From Zarea fungicola (lineage: Eukaryota > Ascomycota > Sordariomycetes > Hypocreales > Cordycipitaceae), in assembly GCA_900169235.1 (NCBI GenBank), contig FWCC01000123.1, positions 62,001 to 126,000 of the forward strand: a stretch of DNA of 64,000 nucleotides, given 5' to 3'. The notes below the pieces were generated by a model. The model worked only from the letters and a program-made list of their open reading frames with translations. It was not told the origin of the DNA and did no database searches. Every line of letters begins with the position of its first letter. Positions within the stretch are counted from its first letter, which is position 1. Both the position numbers and the translations under genes were made by a program. Below, piece after piece: positions 22,544-33,763 of this stretch.

Positions 22544-23181
22544 ATGTCCACTGATCAGTCCAAGGAGCAGCCCCCTTCCACCCTCCAGTCCTACATCAAC
22601 TCAGCCACTGGTGCAGTACAGAGTGCCGTTGGCAGCCTGACTGGCAATAATTCACTTGAAGCTGAGGGTGAGGTGGCCCAGGAACAGGGTAAGACTGAGC
22701 ACGAGCAGTCGCAGGCTGCCCTTAAGGTCGGGAGCCACACGGTTTCAAGCTCAGGCGGTATTGCCAAGGATAGCAAGGACCGATCTGATGGTTCGTGGAA
22801 CCAGACGATCGGCGCCGCCAAGGAGGCTGTTGGTGGTTTTATTGGCAACGAGGTATGTCTTCTAGTACTTGTTGGTTTATGATTTCATAATGATGTATGT
22901 CGCGCTAATATTGGTGCGTGCAGTCCCTAAAGACCTCCGGTCGCCAGCAGAACCTCGAAGGACAGCAACAGGAAGCCAAGGGCCAGCTCAGTGATCTGTC
23001 TGGTGGCATTGCTGATCGCGCCAAGGGCACGATTGGTGGTGCAGTCGCTGGTGCTATGGGCGACGAGCAAGGCAAGGCTCACTATGACCAGCTACGTGCG
23101 GATGGCAAAGCAGCCCAGCGTGGTGTTGAGGCCGATGTTGAGAGGAAGGCGGAGGCTGAACAAAAGCCGGCACAAGAGTAA
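22544..23181 (+). CDS. CsbD-like stress-response protein
   Basis: Two exons (22544-22852, 22924-23181) give a 188-residue hydrophilic protein. It has CsbD-like features: repeated GxxxxAxG helices such as SYINSATGAVQSAVGSLTGN and TIGAAKEAVGGFIGNE, then QQNLEGQQQEAKGQLSDL and DRAKGTIGGAVAGAMGD. No cysteine or tryptophan-rich core, no signal peptide and no membrane segment is seen. Fungal relatives are annotated as mismatched-base-pair or cruciform-DNA recognition protein Hmp1 (Ustilago) or as stress proteins; actual function is uncertain. The ATG sits in a strong CCGCCACCATG context. The 71-bp intron uses GTATGT and CAG. The composition is high in Q, G, A and E, typical of a soluble, low-complexity stress protein. 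Confidence 0.82.
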
Positions 23182-24644
23182 CCACTATCAACAGCCCTTT
23201 TGACCAGATAGTTATACCCGTCTACCTGCAGACCTTATGCGCAATGATATCACCGCTCGATAGCTCTTAATATATGTTTATTTGTCCACTGCTTAGCCTT
23301 CACTGTCGGTGTACGTCACAAATCTTTGAGAGGGACGAAGTAGCTGCTGTTGAGCATTGTATTTTGTGACAAAAGTTAATGTTGTATTAGTATAATGTAT
23401 GGCCCGTCCATGGTCCTCAAGATCAATGTATGTGTATAAAGGCCCCTCATGGATCTCGCCTTGCGCCTGTACTCAGCATGGGCAGGGGAAAATGCAGCAG
23501 TTGATGGGAATTGGGCAAGGGATAATGAAGCAGAATCGGCCGGGGCACATCCCTTCTCCTTCGTGGCCGCCTCGCAGACCGAGCTCGGTGTCGACATTTT
23601 TATTTTCGGCGTGTGGTTGTTGGGCATCTGCGATGGCAAGTTGGAGTTAGCAACAAAAATTTATCAGCAAGAGTTGTGCAATAAACAAGTTTTTGCCGCC
23701 AGAGGATTGGATGGGGAAGAGGTGACGCTTCTCTGGAGACGGACCCATGCCCTGGTGGAGAGGTGGCTGATTGCTCTGTGTCATTTTGACAGTTGAATGT
23801 ATTTCCGGTATATCGTTCTGCGTTTTCAGAAGGTATGACGTTTGGCATAGATGAGAATGTGTATGAGCAAGTTCAAAATGTGTGCTTGCGCGGTTGCGAG
23901 CACCTGAGTTGCGAGTTGGGAGGGAGCCGTTGATGAGTGTGGCGCAAGAGATCGGCAGTGCCCCGTCAACACCTTGAAGGACAGCTACCCGAGAGACCGC
24001 GATTTAATGTAACGGGTATCCAGTATGGTACTCGCACTATCCTCCAGATGGAAGCGGCCAAGATTTAATGCAACTGAAATTTGCAAGTGATTTCCAGTAT
24101 CTGCTGTTTTCATCGATTCCTCAATCCTTTGGTGGCTAACATTATTAGCCTTCTTCTTAGAGCATATGGGCTTAAAAAGGTAATCTGCAAAGCGGGTGCT
24201 GGGCCGTACCAACCGCACAGTGCGGAGCTTAAACACAGTTCGTTTGTTTCCCTCGGGCATATTCACCAAAACGAGACAGTGTGCCTCTACACGGAGTGCT
24301 TGATCATGAGTTAGCACTACCCACCGCGTGGCTAGAAGAAACTGATTTAACAGTGAATAAAACCGAAAAATAAATAAACAATCATAAGAAAAAACCCCTC
24401 AAGACCACTATTAGTTTTTATTCTTACAAGACTGCTTTGAGAAGTACATAGTCGCGGCAAGCCACTGCAGCAAACACGGCGGCCTCGTCGGTTATGATTT
24501 TCCGATTCCACCCCACCACACAATCCCAACACTGTACGCCGTGTTGAATTAGTTGCCCCAAAAGTTGGTGCCCCTCCTTTTATATACTTCCTTCTTCAAT
24601 TGGTATACATCATTTACTGCTGTGCATTTCATTCTCGAAACCCC
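23182..24644. other. Intergenic region with one weak small-gene candidate
   Basis: Between the CsbD-like stop and the SET-MYND ATG. It holds a possible small minus-strand gene at 23376-23627, listed separately. The remainder, including 23850-24640, shows no recognisable coding content. Confidence 0.45.
23376..23627 (-). CDS. Possible small hypothetical protein
   Basis: An 83-codon frame starting at an ATG that directly follows an intron-like 3' end: a GCTAAC branch-like site, then GCCATCGCAG, then ATG. The protein (containing ATKEKGCAPADSASLSLAQF and AEYRRKARSMRG) has balanced composition and a run of C/G-ending codons in its first two thirds. The opposite strand is open over the same stretch (plus 23449-23796), so chance is possible. 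An upstream exon could not be placed with a frame-keeping donor. No family recognised. Confidence 0.28.
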   Translation of the reverse strand: MPNNHTPKIKMSTPSSVCEAATKEKGCAPADSASLSLAQFPSTAAFSPAHAEYRRKARSMRGLYTHTLILRTMDGPYIILIQH

Positions 24645-26169
24645 ATGGCTATGGAGGCCTGGCTCTGCAACGCGGGAGCCGTTGGCTTAGATGATCTGGA
24701 AATCGCCGATTTCCCCGAGACGGGGCGCGGTGTCAGATCAAAGCGTCAGTTCAAACAAGGTGAAGAGATCCTGACCATCCCAGCCAGCTGTCTGTGGACT
24801 GTCGAGCATGCATATGCCGATCCACTTCTAGGACCCGTGCTTCGATCCGTGCAGCCATCTTTATCTGTGGAAGATACATTGGCACTGTATATACTGTTTG
24901 TTCGGTCCAGGCCGCAGGACCCCAAGTATCAGGGGTTTCAAAACCATGTCGCCGCTATGCCGCGTAGCTACTCGATGAGTATCTTCTTCACAGACGATGA
25001 GCTGGAAATCTGTGCTGGTTCTTCACTGCATACCCTCACCACGCAGTTACGGGGACGAGTTGGAGATGACTACAAGCAATTACTCTTACGCGTTCTTACC
25101 CGGCACCGTCAGCTCTTCCCGCTAGACAAGTTTGCCATTCAGGATGTAAGTCTAATTCAGCCAGTTTCAGTACTTTGTATCTAAATCTTTCACACTTCTA
25201 GTATAAATGGGCACTCTGCACAATATGGAGTCGGGGTATGGATTTTACCATCACCCAAGAAAATTCAGTCCGCCTTGTCGCACCGTTCGCGGATATGTTC
25301 AATCACTCGCCCAATGCAAAACAGTGCCATGCATACGATCCGTCCACCGGGGACCTCACTGTCCTTGCTGGCAAAGATTATGAAATCGGAGACCAGGTAC
25401 GCCTTAGCTTCCTGCCCTGTAGGTGTAGTAGTCTGTTTCGGACTGACCCTGAAATTCATAGGTCTTCATAAATTACGGGCTTGTACCAAACAGCCGCCTC
25501 TTGAGACTGTATGGCTTCGTTATGCCTGAAAATGCCAGCAATAGCTATGACCTCGTCGTTCAAACCAGCCCGCTGGCACCGCTCTATGAGCTGAAGGAGA
25601 GACTGTGGAAGTTGGCCGGACTAGAATTGACGAGCACAATTCCGCTTACCCTGGCCGACCCGCTGCCGAATAACCTTCTCCGATATCTTCGTATTCAACG
25701 ACTAGACGAGTCTGACCTTGGCCCTATGACGCTTCAGATCGCGTCCGGCAAGGATGAAAAAGTCAGCAATGCGAATGAAATGCAAGTCCTCCAATTCTTG
25801 ATTGGCTCATTTCATGCGTTACTTGCTACATTTAAAACCCCACTGGAGACACTGGAGGCACAACTATCAGACGGCGGCGCGTACCCTCCGGGAGGCAACT
25901 CCTGGGCGGCTGCTCAGGTCAGCGTGGGGGAGCAGCAAGTGCTCAAGTTGGCGAAAACGAGAGCCGAGGGCCTTCTGGCAGCAGTTACTGATGTGAGCGG
26001 TTCTACTTCACTTCCTAACCAGTGCGCCAAATGTGGCACGGAATCTGCCGCGACGCAGTTGATGGCCTGCGGTCGGTGTAAAGCTGTCAGGTACTGTGGC
26101 CGGGAGTGCCAAGTCGCACATTTCAAGGAGCATAAGGTATTATGCCGCAATATGGCGGCTACAAAGTAA
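24645..26169 (+). CDS. SET-domain lysine methyltransferase with C-terminal MYND finger
   Basis: Three exons (24645-25145, 25202-25396, 25462-26169) give 467 residues. The SET region begins GAVGLDDLEIADFPETGRGV, with the core motif APFADMFNHSP at about residue 193 and VFINYGLVPNSRLL across the second junction. This is the SETD6/RKM-type split arrangement with a Rubisco-LSMT-like substrate-binding helical domain after it. At about residues 424-461 lies a MYND zinc finger: CAKCGTESAATQLMACGRCK, then YCGRECQVAHFKEHKVLC. Substrate is unknown; ribosomal proteins or other non-histone lysines are likely for this class. Introns have GTAAGT and GTACGC donors. The ATG (MAMEAW) was chosen because the upstream 15 codons look like leader. 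Confidence 0.85.
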
Positions 26170-26823
26170 AGACGAAGAAGAAGAAGACGGAAAAAAGAGA
26201 AGCCAGAGATGGTAAGGAGAAAGGTAGACGAGGTAGACACTAGACAGGCTTTGCGACGTGGCGCTGCCAGGGACTCTGCCCATTCAAGAGAGAGGCAGTG
26301 GGTAGAATCATATACAAATAAAACCGCCTAGCCACCATGTTGAGTAATCTAAGATATAGAGGGCACTCGATCGCCATGGTTGTATTCGCATAATCTCTAT
26401 GCCCGAGAGTCACTTGCATTATATACAACAAATGACAATGCATGGGAGATTAAGCTTTTGGTTAAAATTTGTCAGTCTGCTGGCTTTGAACGAAGAGCTA
26501 GCGTTATTTGCACACCACGGTTGGCGCAACTGCCTGTGAAGGAAAGAAGTTAATTTGCGACCAGTATACGCAGCGTCAACAGCAACAGCGTCGCTCCTTA
26601 CAGACTGGCTTATTCCAGCGGCAAGTTTAGACCTCTGCTCCTTTTTAATACAAAACAATTGAAAACCACGCAGGCTTGATTCAAACCCGGTCAAGCAAGT
26701 GTGCATCATCCACCCATCATCAAGTACATGGCTACTCTTGTTCTAATTTAGCAAGCCGTCTCTTTACGTCCACCCAAAGGGATAAGACAAAACGATTCCA
26801 ATATCAATAATACCGCATTCACA
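26170..26823. other. Intergenic region, no gene seen
   Basis: The 3' flank of the SET-MYND gene and upstream of the weak secreted-protein locus. No recognisable feature. Confidence 0.5.
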
Positions 26824-27224
26824 ATGAAATTATCCGTCGGCACCGCGGTCATTGTAACCGCAGGCGCCGCAGCCCTGCCAAGCACCACCGGCTATACCGA
26901 ACTCGCCAGTAACTCCATTCACGACAACGCCATCCCAAGATGCCGCCATGCTGCCGCCGATAAGACGATATTTGAAGCCCCCATGGCGATGCTTCACAAG
27001 CACGGAACTCAACCACCATTAGCAAGTGCAACTAGTTTACAGAATACTGCGCATGGAAGCCCGCGCGACCATTGGGCTTCGACTTTGATCCCAGCCGCCA
27101 GCGCTACGATGCCGTGTACCGCAACATGGAGGCAAAAGGTCGTCTCACCAGGGCCATGAAGCAGCGACTTGACGAAAATGTTAAAACACGACATGTGCAA
27201 TTACCGCGAACAGTACTTTATTGA
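26824..27224 (+). pseudogene. Small secreted-protein-like locus, probably decayed
   Basis: From ATG 26824 the frame encodes a signal-peptide-like start (MKLSVGTAVIVTAGAAALP). A possible intron 26909-27042 (weak GTAACT donor, TTTACAG acceptor) would join it to a frame containing KPARPLGFDFDPSRQRYDA and ending at TGA 27222-27224, giving 88 residues. Coding-like protein also continues in a neighbouring frame (CNYREQYFIEGGIG, about 27197-27238). A further Cys-containing stretch (SVDTLWSCDECLAISG) lies near 27308-27356. These do not connect without a frameshift or stop. Either this is a multi-exon gene I cannot resolve or a relic of a longer secreted protein. Family not recognised. Confidence 0.3.
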
Positions 27225-28290
27225 GGGTGGCATCGGGAGGGGAATGCCCATCTAATCCAATGCTGAAGTCCCCGATACTAGGAGGATGGCCTTGACAATG
27301 GCGGCAGTGTGGATACGCTCTGGTCCTGCGATGAATGCCTAGCTATATCTGGCGCCCATCCTTATTGCCCTGTACCTTTCATACGCTATAAAAGTAGTTC
27401 ATATGCTTAGTATCTAGTATAAGCGTATAATATGTTAACGAAGCAGGGTATAGTAACCTATATAAGCCATGGGTTTAAGCCATGGGGTTTAAGACGAGAA
27501 ATGTTATAAACCTAAGCCCTGTGATTCACATAAAAAGTCAAAGAGGAAGCCATATATCTGGCTTTATGTCCTGATAGTTGGCCCGCGAAAACATAGTGAC
27601 AAGGGCCTTGAGTGGTGGAAAACTGAGGCAGACGATGTGACTTGCAGTGGCGGGGGGTTCGAGGCCAAGGCTCCCGATAGCCGGACCAAAACCTGTCAGT
27701 CTGCCTTTCTCGGAATGTTTGCGTGTTTTGCAAGTGCCATAGCCATGTTGTTCCATATGCATTCTAGAAATTGAATGCTATTACTATAGACGCTTTCATT
27801 TCCATGGCGGTATGATGGAGGGGCTGATTGGAGGCGGCGAGTTGCAGGCTCAAAGCGACACTGGAGCTACGTCTCAAAGTTATTTATGTAATCCGTTGTA
27901 TTGATATTGATTGCGCAAGACAAATAGTTTGCTATATTTGTGTCTCTGATGCTCTCCATGAATCCTCCAAGTCCCCCCACACTACAGCCTCTGCGCTGGT
28001 TTGAAGGCCATCCCGTAGCCCATAGTTTGTGTTGGGTACACGAAAGGGCTCGGAGTGAAGCCTTGTAGTCGTTGATTGGCTGGGCCACCGTTTCGCTGCA
28101 ACGTCTGGCATGTAGACAAGATGTGAGTGGTGTGTGTACATTGCCATTATAAGAGCAAGTTGCAGGCAGACAACAAGTAATCGTATATACAGCTGGAAGT
28201 AGACTAAAGAAGCACATCACCATATCCCATGAACTCCCATTGATTCTTATTCTTCCATTTCAAGTACTTATTTTAATCTTTGTCACCGGT
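27225..28290. other. A/T-rich intergenic region with a short direct repeat
   Basis: This contains a Cys-rich coding-like scrap near 27308-27356, and a direct repeat of TAAGCCATGGG(G)TTTAAG around 27465-27493 in A/T-rich sequence. No intact gene or RNA was seen. The right end includes the GAL1 3' flank. Confidence 0.45.
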
Positions 28291-30067
28291 TTACAGTGTA
28301 AAGGCCCCCGTGTGCCCCACCAAAGTAGCACTGCCTCTTGCCGGCCGACTAACCACAACAGCCTGGGCCTTTTGCTCCTCGGTTAAATCCTTGGACGCAT
28401 AGTACTCCTTGTCGAGAGCCGCCTTGACAGCATCAATCTTGTCAACGGGGACCAGGTGCACCGTGCAGCCTCCCCACCCTGCACCAGTGAGTCGACTGCC
28501 ATAGGCCCCAGCACTGCGTGCAATCCTGCAAATCTCGTCAATCTCGGGGCTGCTGCACTCGTAGAGATCACGACAAGAATCTTGCGTGTCATTCATGAGG
28601 TTTCCCAGCTGTTGATTGAAAGAGGACGTGTCAGTGGTGCTGGCAGGCTGTGCATTCTCGAGGAGTTTGAGGAAGTGGACAACGCGGAGGGCTTCACTAA
28701 AAACGTGGAGTGCACGCTGACGTAGCTTGAAGCGATCAGCATGGACGGTAAACTTTGACATGTAACGGCTTTTCAGGTTGGCTACAGGGTCAGCATAGCT
28801 GGCGGCAGAGGTCTGGTTCTCCTCCTTTGCAATCTTCTTCAGGTCCTCCACAGTAGATGTCTCGAGCACCTTGGCAAGCTCTTCGCGGGTATAGCCCTCT
28901 TCCTGGGTTAATGTATTTTTGACTAGAGCAATGAGGCGTTGGAGCTGCTCCTCTAAATCGACACCAGCTAGGTTATTCGCGGCATAGATGTCGTGGAATC
29001 CCTTGAGGCTGGTCCTCAGCGGGCCGGCGTCGAGAGGTAGGCTTGTACCCGGCGGGTTGAGAACAGCGTTGAGGTAGCCTGCGGCCAGGCTGCACTCGAC
29101 GACGCGTAGGTTGTAGCGGGTTGGCGCGGTGTCATGCTTTGTGGATGTCACAAATGACTGGGCAATGACAAAGCCAAGCTCTGGGCTGGTGTGAGGAAAC
29201 TTGACAGGGCGGGCGTCAAGCTGTGGGCTGAAAGAGACGAACACAGCTGAACCAAGCTCTGAGAGGACGGAGGCAGCCTGATCCATGCTAAAGCTGATGT
29301 TAGTTGACAATATTCTTTTTCAAAAAATGGACTAGGCTCAAAACTAAAGACAAGCACGAGTTGGCGAGAAAAGCGTGCCGCTACTCCCACCGCTGTCAAA
29401 CTATTTGGGGTGTGTGAAAATGTGGTACTTACCCACCAGAGTAAACTCCTACTGATCTTTCACTGACAATAGCAAGTTCTGTAAGCTCCTTCTTATCCAC
29501 AGGAGTCTGACTGTTTGCAGTCATGACGGCAAGGGCGCTGGCACTGACAAAGGCGGCACTGGAACTGAGGCCACCGCCGACGGGAACTGTACCGTCCATG
29601 ATTACATTCATGTCGCAGGGGCGGAACTCGGTACCTGCGGCGAGAGCCTTTTGGCGCAGAAGGGCTAGAGCACCCTTGAGGCCACTCTTGAAGTAGTTTG
29701 TCCACTCGGATGCCTTGGCGTCAATGTCAATCTCGCCATCCGTGGCGAAGTCAAACTCGCGCGATGGGAATCTGCTGTCGACATTGCCGATACGGATCTT
29801 GTACGTGGCACCCGTGCTGGGTTGGGCAGAAACGGCAATGATGGCGTCAGCCGTGATGGCCATTGGCAGAACCGAATAGAGCGAGTAGTCAATGTGTTCG
29901 CCAATGATGTTGACGCGGCCGGGTGAGCGGGCGACAAAGGTAGGTTCTACTCCATTGTAGGCACTGCGGAACTTGGCATAAAGGATGTCCCAGCGATTCG
30001 ACTGCTTGGGAATATCATCCTTGGGGTAAATGTCTGCAAGAGACTGGACGGGAGGGACCGCAGCCAT
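28291..30067 (-). CDS. gal1: Galactokinase
   Basis: Two exons, 30067-29433 and 29287-28291, with a 145-bp GTAAGT...TTTAG intron, give 543 residues. GAL1 phosphorylates galactose with ATP, the first Leloir step. Motifs in order are the galactokinase signature ARSPGRVNIIGEHIDY near residue 45, the GHMP ATP loop VPVGGGLSSSAAF near 165 and VYSGGMDQAAS, which is created exactly by splicing. The C-terminal GHMP motif is SRLTGAGWGGCTVHLV near 475. The length is somewhat above the usual 500-530. No GAL7 or GAL10 is adjacent, as is typical of filamentous fungi. Confidence 0.96.
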
Positions 30068-33000
30068 GAGTGATGCTGGTGACTGTGTTGAGCTAAGCGT
30101 CTAGATGTTTCCTTTTTCTGTTTTACCAGGATGTAGTCAGTTATGTTCTGCCAACGCCACTGTGACCTGTGACCTGCGATTGGGAATTCAACGGGTGAGT
30201 AGCACCGAGGGGAGGTATACAGATGAAAAGAAGCAGAAAAAAAGGGTTACACGAAGTCGTTATGGGATGTCGTTGGTATACATCTGGACGGAGCTACCCC
30301 GCTGTTTTGGAAGCTCTCTGTGGTGCGCTTGCTGGCGGGCAATTACTCGGAGCATATTAGTGCAATTTTGTAGCTAATTTTGCGGGCGTGTTCCTGGCGG
30401 CACCAGCAAACCAGCTTGGCGGGGTTGTTACCCCTCGTACGTCATGCTAGTTGCGATAATGAGGATGGGGAAAAAATATCGAAATGTAGTGTATAATAAA
30501 TAGGCCTTACAGATCCTGAGATGACCAAGAAGGGCAAAAGAAGCTCCAATCGGCTCTCCTGATACCCATCCGCTTCCAGCCGGGAGGCACACTATCAACG
30601 TGGCTTGTTGCAGCGGAATGCTTGCACGACTGGACTGGATTCAAACAAGGCTCAAACAGAAATTATAAAATATAAAGCAAAGAAAGCCTCTTTCAGGCGA
30701 AATGCTAGACATGCGTATATTTGTCATTCCATTTCCCTCTTGCCGATTTGGCAGTCGTCATTGCGCCTGTTACTGTTATCTTCCGTAGCGTCAATATCAA
30801 CACAAGATTCTGGCTGTCACGACACAGAGGCCCTAAGAATCGCAGAAAAAAATTCTTTTATTTTATTGTTCTATTATTTGAAATACAGCTTAAATTCAAG
30901 TGAAACTTTTACACGGCATTTACCTATGGAAACCTTTGCCTATGGAAACCAGAACATACTCAGTACTAATTCCGACTGACTTGCTAGAAATCCGGTCAAA
31001 CGGTTGCTCGCTAAGAATGGCGAGGGTCTGCTTTGACTAATTTAATAAGTAATTCTTGAATTATTCCGGAATGCAGCTCATAAAAGTACACGGCGATGTG
31101 GCCAACAAAGGCATAACTTCTGTAAAAGGACCCTCTGATTGGCCAGAAAGCACTCCACAATTCAGATTCTCTGCTAGTAATTCGAAATTGCACTGGCAAA
31201 GCCTCATTGGGGAACGTCACCAGCCGGATGAGATGACGGGCTGGATATACAAGTGATTCAGATTGAATGACGGTATCAATCGCACACGGAACACATTGCT
31301 TCCCACACATATCGCCCGATTACATAGCTTTGCCAACAAGCAGAACCACTCATCCCCACCGACAGGCTATGTAGCCACCGCGGGGGCCGAAGATACGTGC
31401 ACCAGAGACATGCTGACGTTGGCACAACGCATCATGGTGCATCGATCGACCCGACACCGCCGTGGAATTGAAGATGCTTACTCAGAGCTGATCATGCAGA
31501 TGCCGAGTCAGAGGGGAAATCAGCAGTCAAATGAGCAATGTGCGGGAAAGGAACCGGTCCAGGTTGCTAGACGAACGACAGGTATGTCTGTGAAGAATGA
31601 AGCCCGTCACTTGGTTCAATATCGACCCTGGTGTGATCAATACTTGCTGCTGGTGGAGTTACGAGCCTTACCACCACAGGGGTGCGCCGTTGGTGGCCTT
31701 TTGACTGTAATAAACTAGGGCCGAGTAATCTGTACTCCGTACGGAATATTACCTTGTCTATATAGCTATGTGCAGCATATTAGCTAGCGAGCCCCGCGCG
31801 GAGTACTGTACATGATAATTCGCACCCCTGTTCGGTGTAGTACAGGCTACTGTATGCACCTAGGCCACGCCAGAGAAGACGTTTCTTGTTGGTGGCGGAA
31901 GGCCGTTGATGGTTGCTGTGGTGTAACATGGCGTTGTCTGGACCGTGTCAAATAGAAGACATGTATTTGATTGTAGTGAAAGATTTTTTTTTGTGACCAT
32001 GTACCTCGTACGGGACGGCAGTTATAAATTATGCCAGTAATTAAATTCTACATCCTTCGTTTGCTCAGAGTTTACCTGCTGGCAGCCAGCCCGCCCGCCC
32101 GTTCCGACCCCGGTCATCAATCACCAGAATTGCTTCTTTCTCACTTTGTCCATCAACCAAGTCCCATCCCGACGACAGCGCCCAACTTCCCGCAAGCCAT
32201 CTAATCACACGGCGCGGGGCCTCCGTCCACTCCCCGAAAAACGCCGCCTGAGTTTGTGCAGACGCCCCCACACGCACTATTGCCAGCCATGGCCAGAGTT
32301 GCGGCAGGTACAAACTGCTATACAATAGTACTTATGCACTTGAACCAGGATGGAAACAAATACTGGTATATGTGCATGAACCGAAAAAGGTACCACGATG
32401 GACAGGCTCTGTAGGCAGCTTATTGCATCTATGCATTGTCTTGCGATTACTGGACAGAGTTGGAGCAAACGGCCTGTCCGTAGGTAATTAGGTAGTAACT
32501 AGGTACTGTACAGAGTTCAGCATTGTTCTCTTGCTGTCTCCTGGTGCCCCTTTTACCGTTGCTTCCCAGTGTTTGGGCCTCCTCCATGTCTTGCCTCTCC
32601 GTGGGTGCATTGGTCAAGTGGCTCAGCTTGGACAGGATGGCGCTGAGCTTGCATGGGGGCCTTTCGTCGTCTTTCCCCACCACCCCCTGAAGTTGGTGCC
32701 AAGGTGTGTCCTCTCAACTGAGACTTGCTGCCAGACCAGTAAATCCGGCCCTGCCATTGATTCCCAGCGATTTTCTCTTCAGATTGGAGCCAGGATAAGA
32801 CGGCGGAAACATGGCTGACTAGCCTTAACCAGCCAAAAGGGTCCCCCCCTGTCAGCCCCTTGTCTCTCTATCCTCACGCTAGCGACGGGGTTGCGGCCTG
32901 TAGTGGTGGGCGCCCAGACGCTCGTGCCCCGAAGAGAGAAACTCACGGACGGATAGACGCTAAAACCAAAAGGCGTCGAGACTAAAAAAAAAGAAGCACC

Positions 33001-33763
33001 AGCACTCTCCTTCGATTCGACTGCGCTGACACTTCTCTGTGCGCCTCGTCGACCTGCATCGTTGCCTCGAATTTCAATTACTTTTTATCAATCGACGCAG
33101 CCGCTCACTTGGTTGCTTCCCGAAAGCCTCAAATTGTCGCTGCTTTACTCCCGACCAGCTTTACCGGGACTATTCCGCTGTGCTCTTGTTCTACTGTCCA
33201 CCCTCTCCTACCTCCCAACTCGTATCCCGGCCTAGTGGTTCCACGACGACGAAATGACACGGCCTTCGCTTCATTTTTTATTTTAAAAAGTGGTCAAGTA
33301 TGTCTGCATCTGCCAACTCTGTACTATTATCCGGCCCTTCCTACCAATGCTGGCCCTTCTTCGTCATCTATGAATCCAGGAATCTGGGACTCCCCATCAT
33401 CCCGCTAGCTCGCTCATAGAAGCCCCTGTCGTCTGCTACACAAACCGCGGATTTCGACCGCACAAGCAATTTGCCTTGCAGATCCTCGACTTGTGCTCTG
33501 CTGGCCGCTTGCTTGCATTTGTTCCTTTTGCTGCCTGCTGTTTGATTTCCTTGGCTGATTGCTAATTTATCATACAGTTATATTACACAGTACGATTGCT
33601 CTCGCGCGACCCTGGTACCACCTCCTTGCGCACAACCAGCCTGTCCCTGAACACCGTCCAGACATTTTGCGACGTCAAAAACCAGCACCTCGTCCTCTAC
33701 CTGTCCACTTGCGGACCAAGTGTAATTATTCAGCTTGGCCGTACTCGAGGCACAGATTTAATC
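30068..33763. other. Long divergent intergenic region and 5' leader
   Basis: 3.7 kb between GAL1 (minus) and the large plus-strand gene at 33764, so it holds both promoters. A TACTCCGTACGG motif lies at 31733-31744. Sequence from about 33000 to 33763 is C/T-rich and looks like a transcribed leader. A GTATGT at 33299 and a CATACAG at 33570-33576 could bound a 5' UTR intron. Open frames such as plus 31263-31718 have no recognisable content. Confidence 0.5.

Noticed and set aside
23449..23796. 115-codon plus-strand frame
   Set aside because: Overlaps the small minus-strand candidate; W- and A-rich with no recognisable features; considered less likely than the minus frame, though neither is strong.
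27640..27700. GGTTCGAGGCC that could be a tRNA T-arm
   Set aside because: The flanking bases do not form a 5-bp stem and no cloverleaf fits on either strand.
27225..28290. Transposon or RIP-mutated element
   Set aside because: A/T-rich with short direct repeats but no terminal inverted repeats, target-site duplication or transposase-like protein could be seen.
30605..31718. Plus-strand frames of 124 and 151 codons upstream of the large gene
   Set aside because: No domain, no conserved-looking pattern, and A/T- or mixed-composition typical of promoter DNA.
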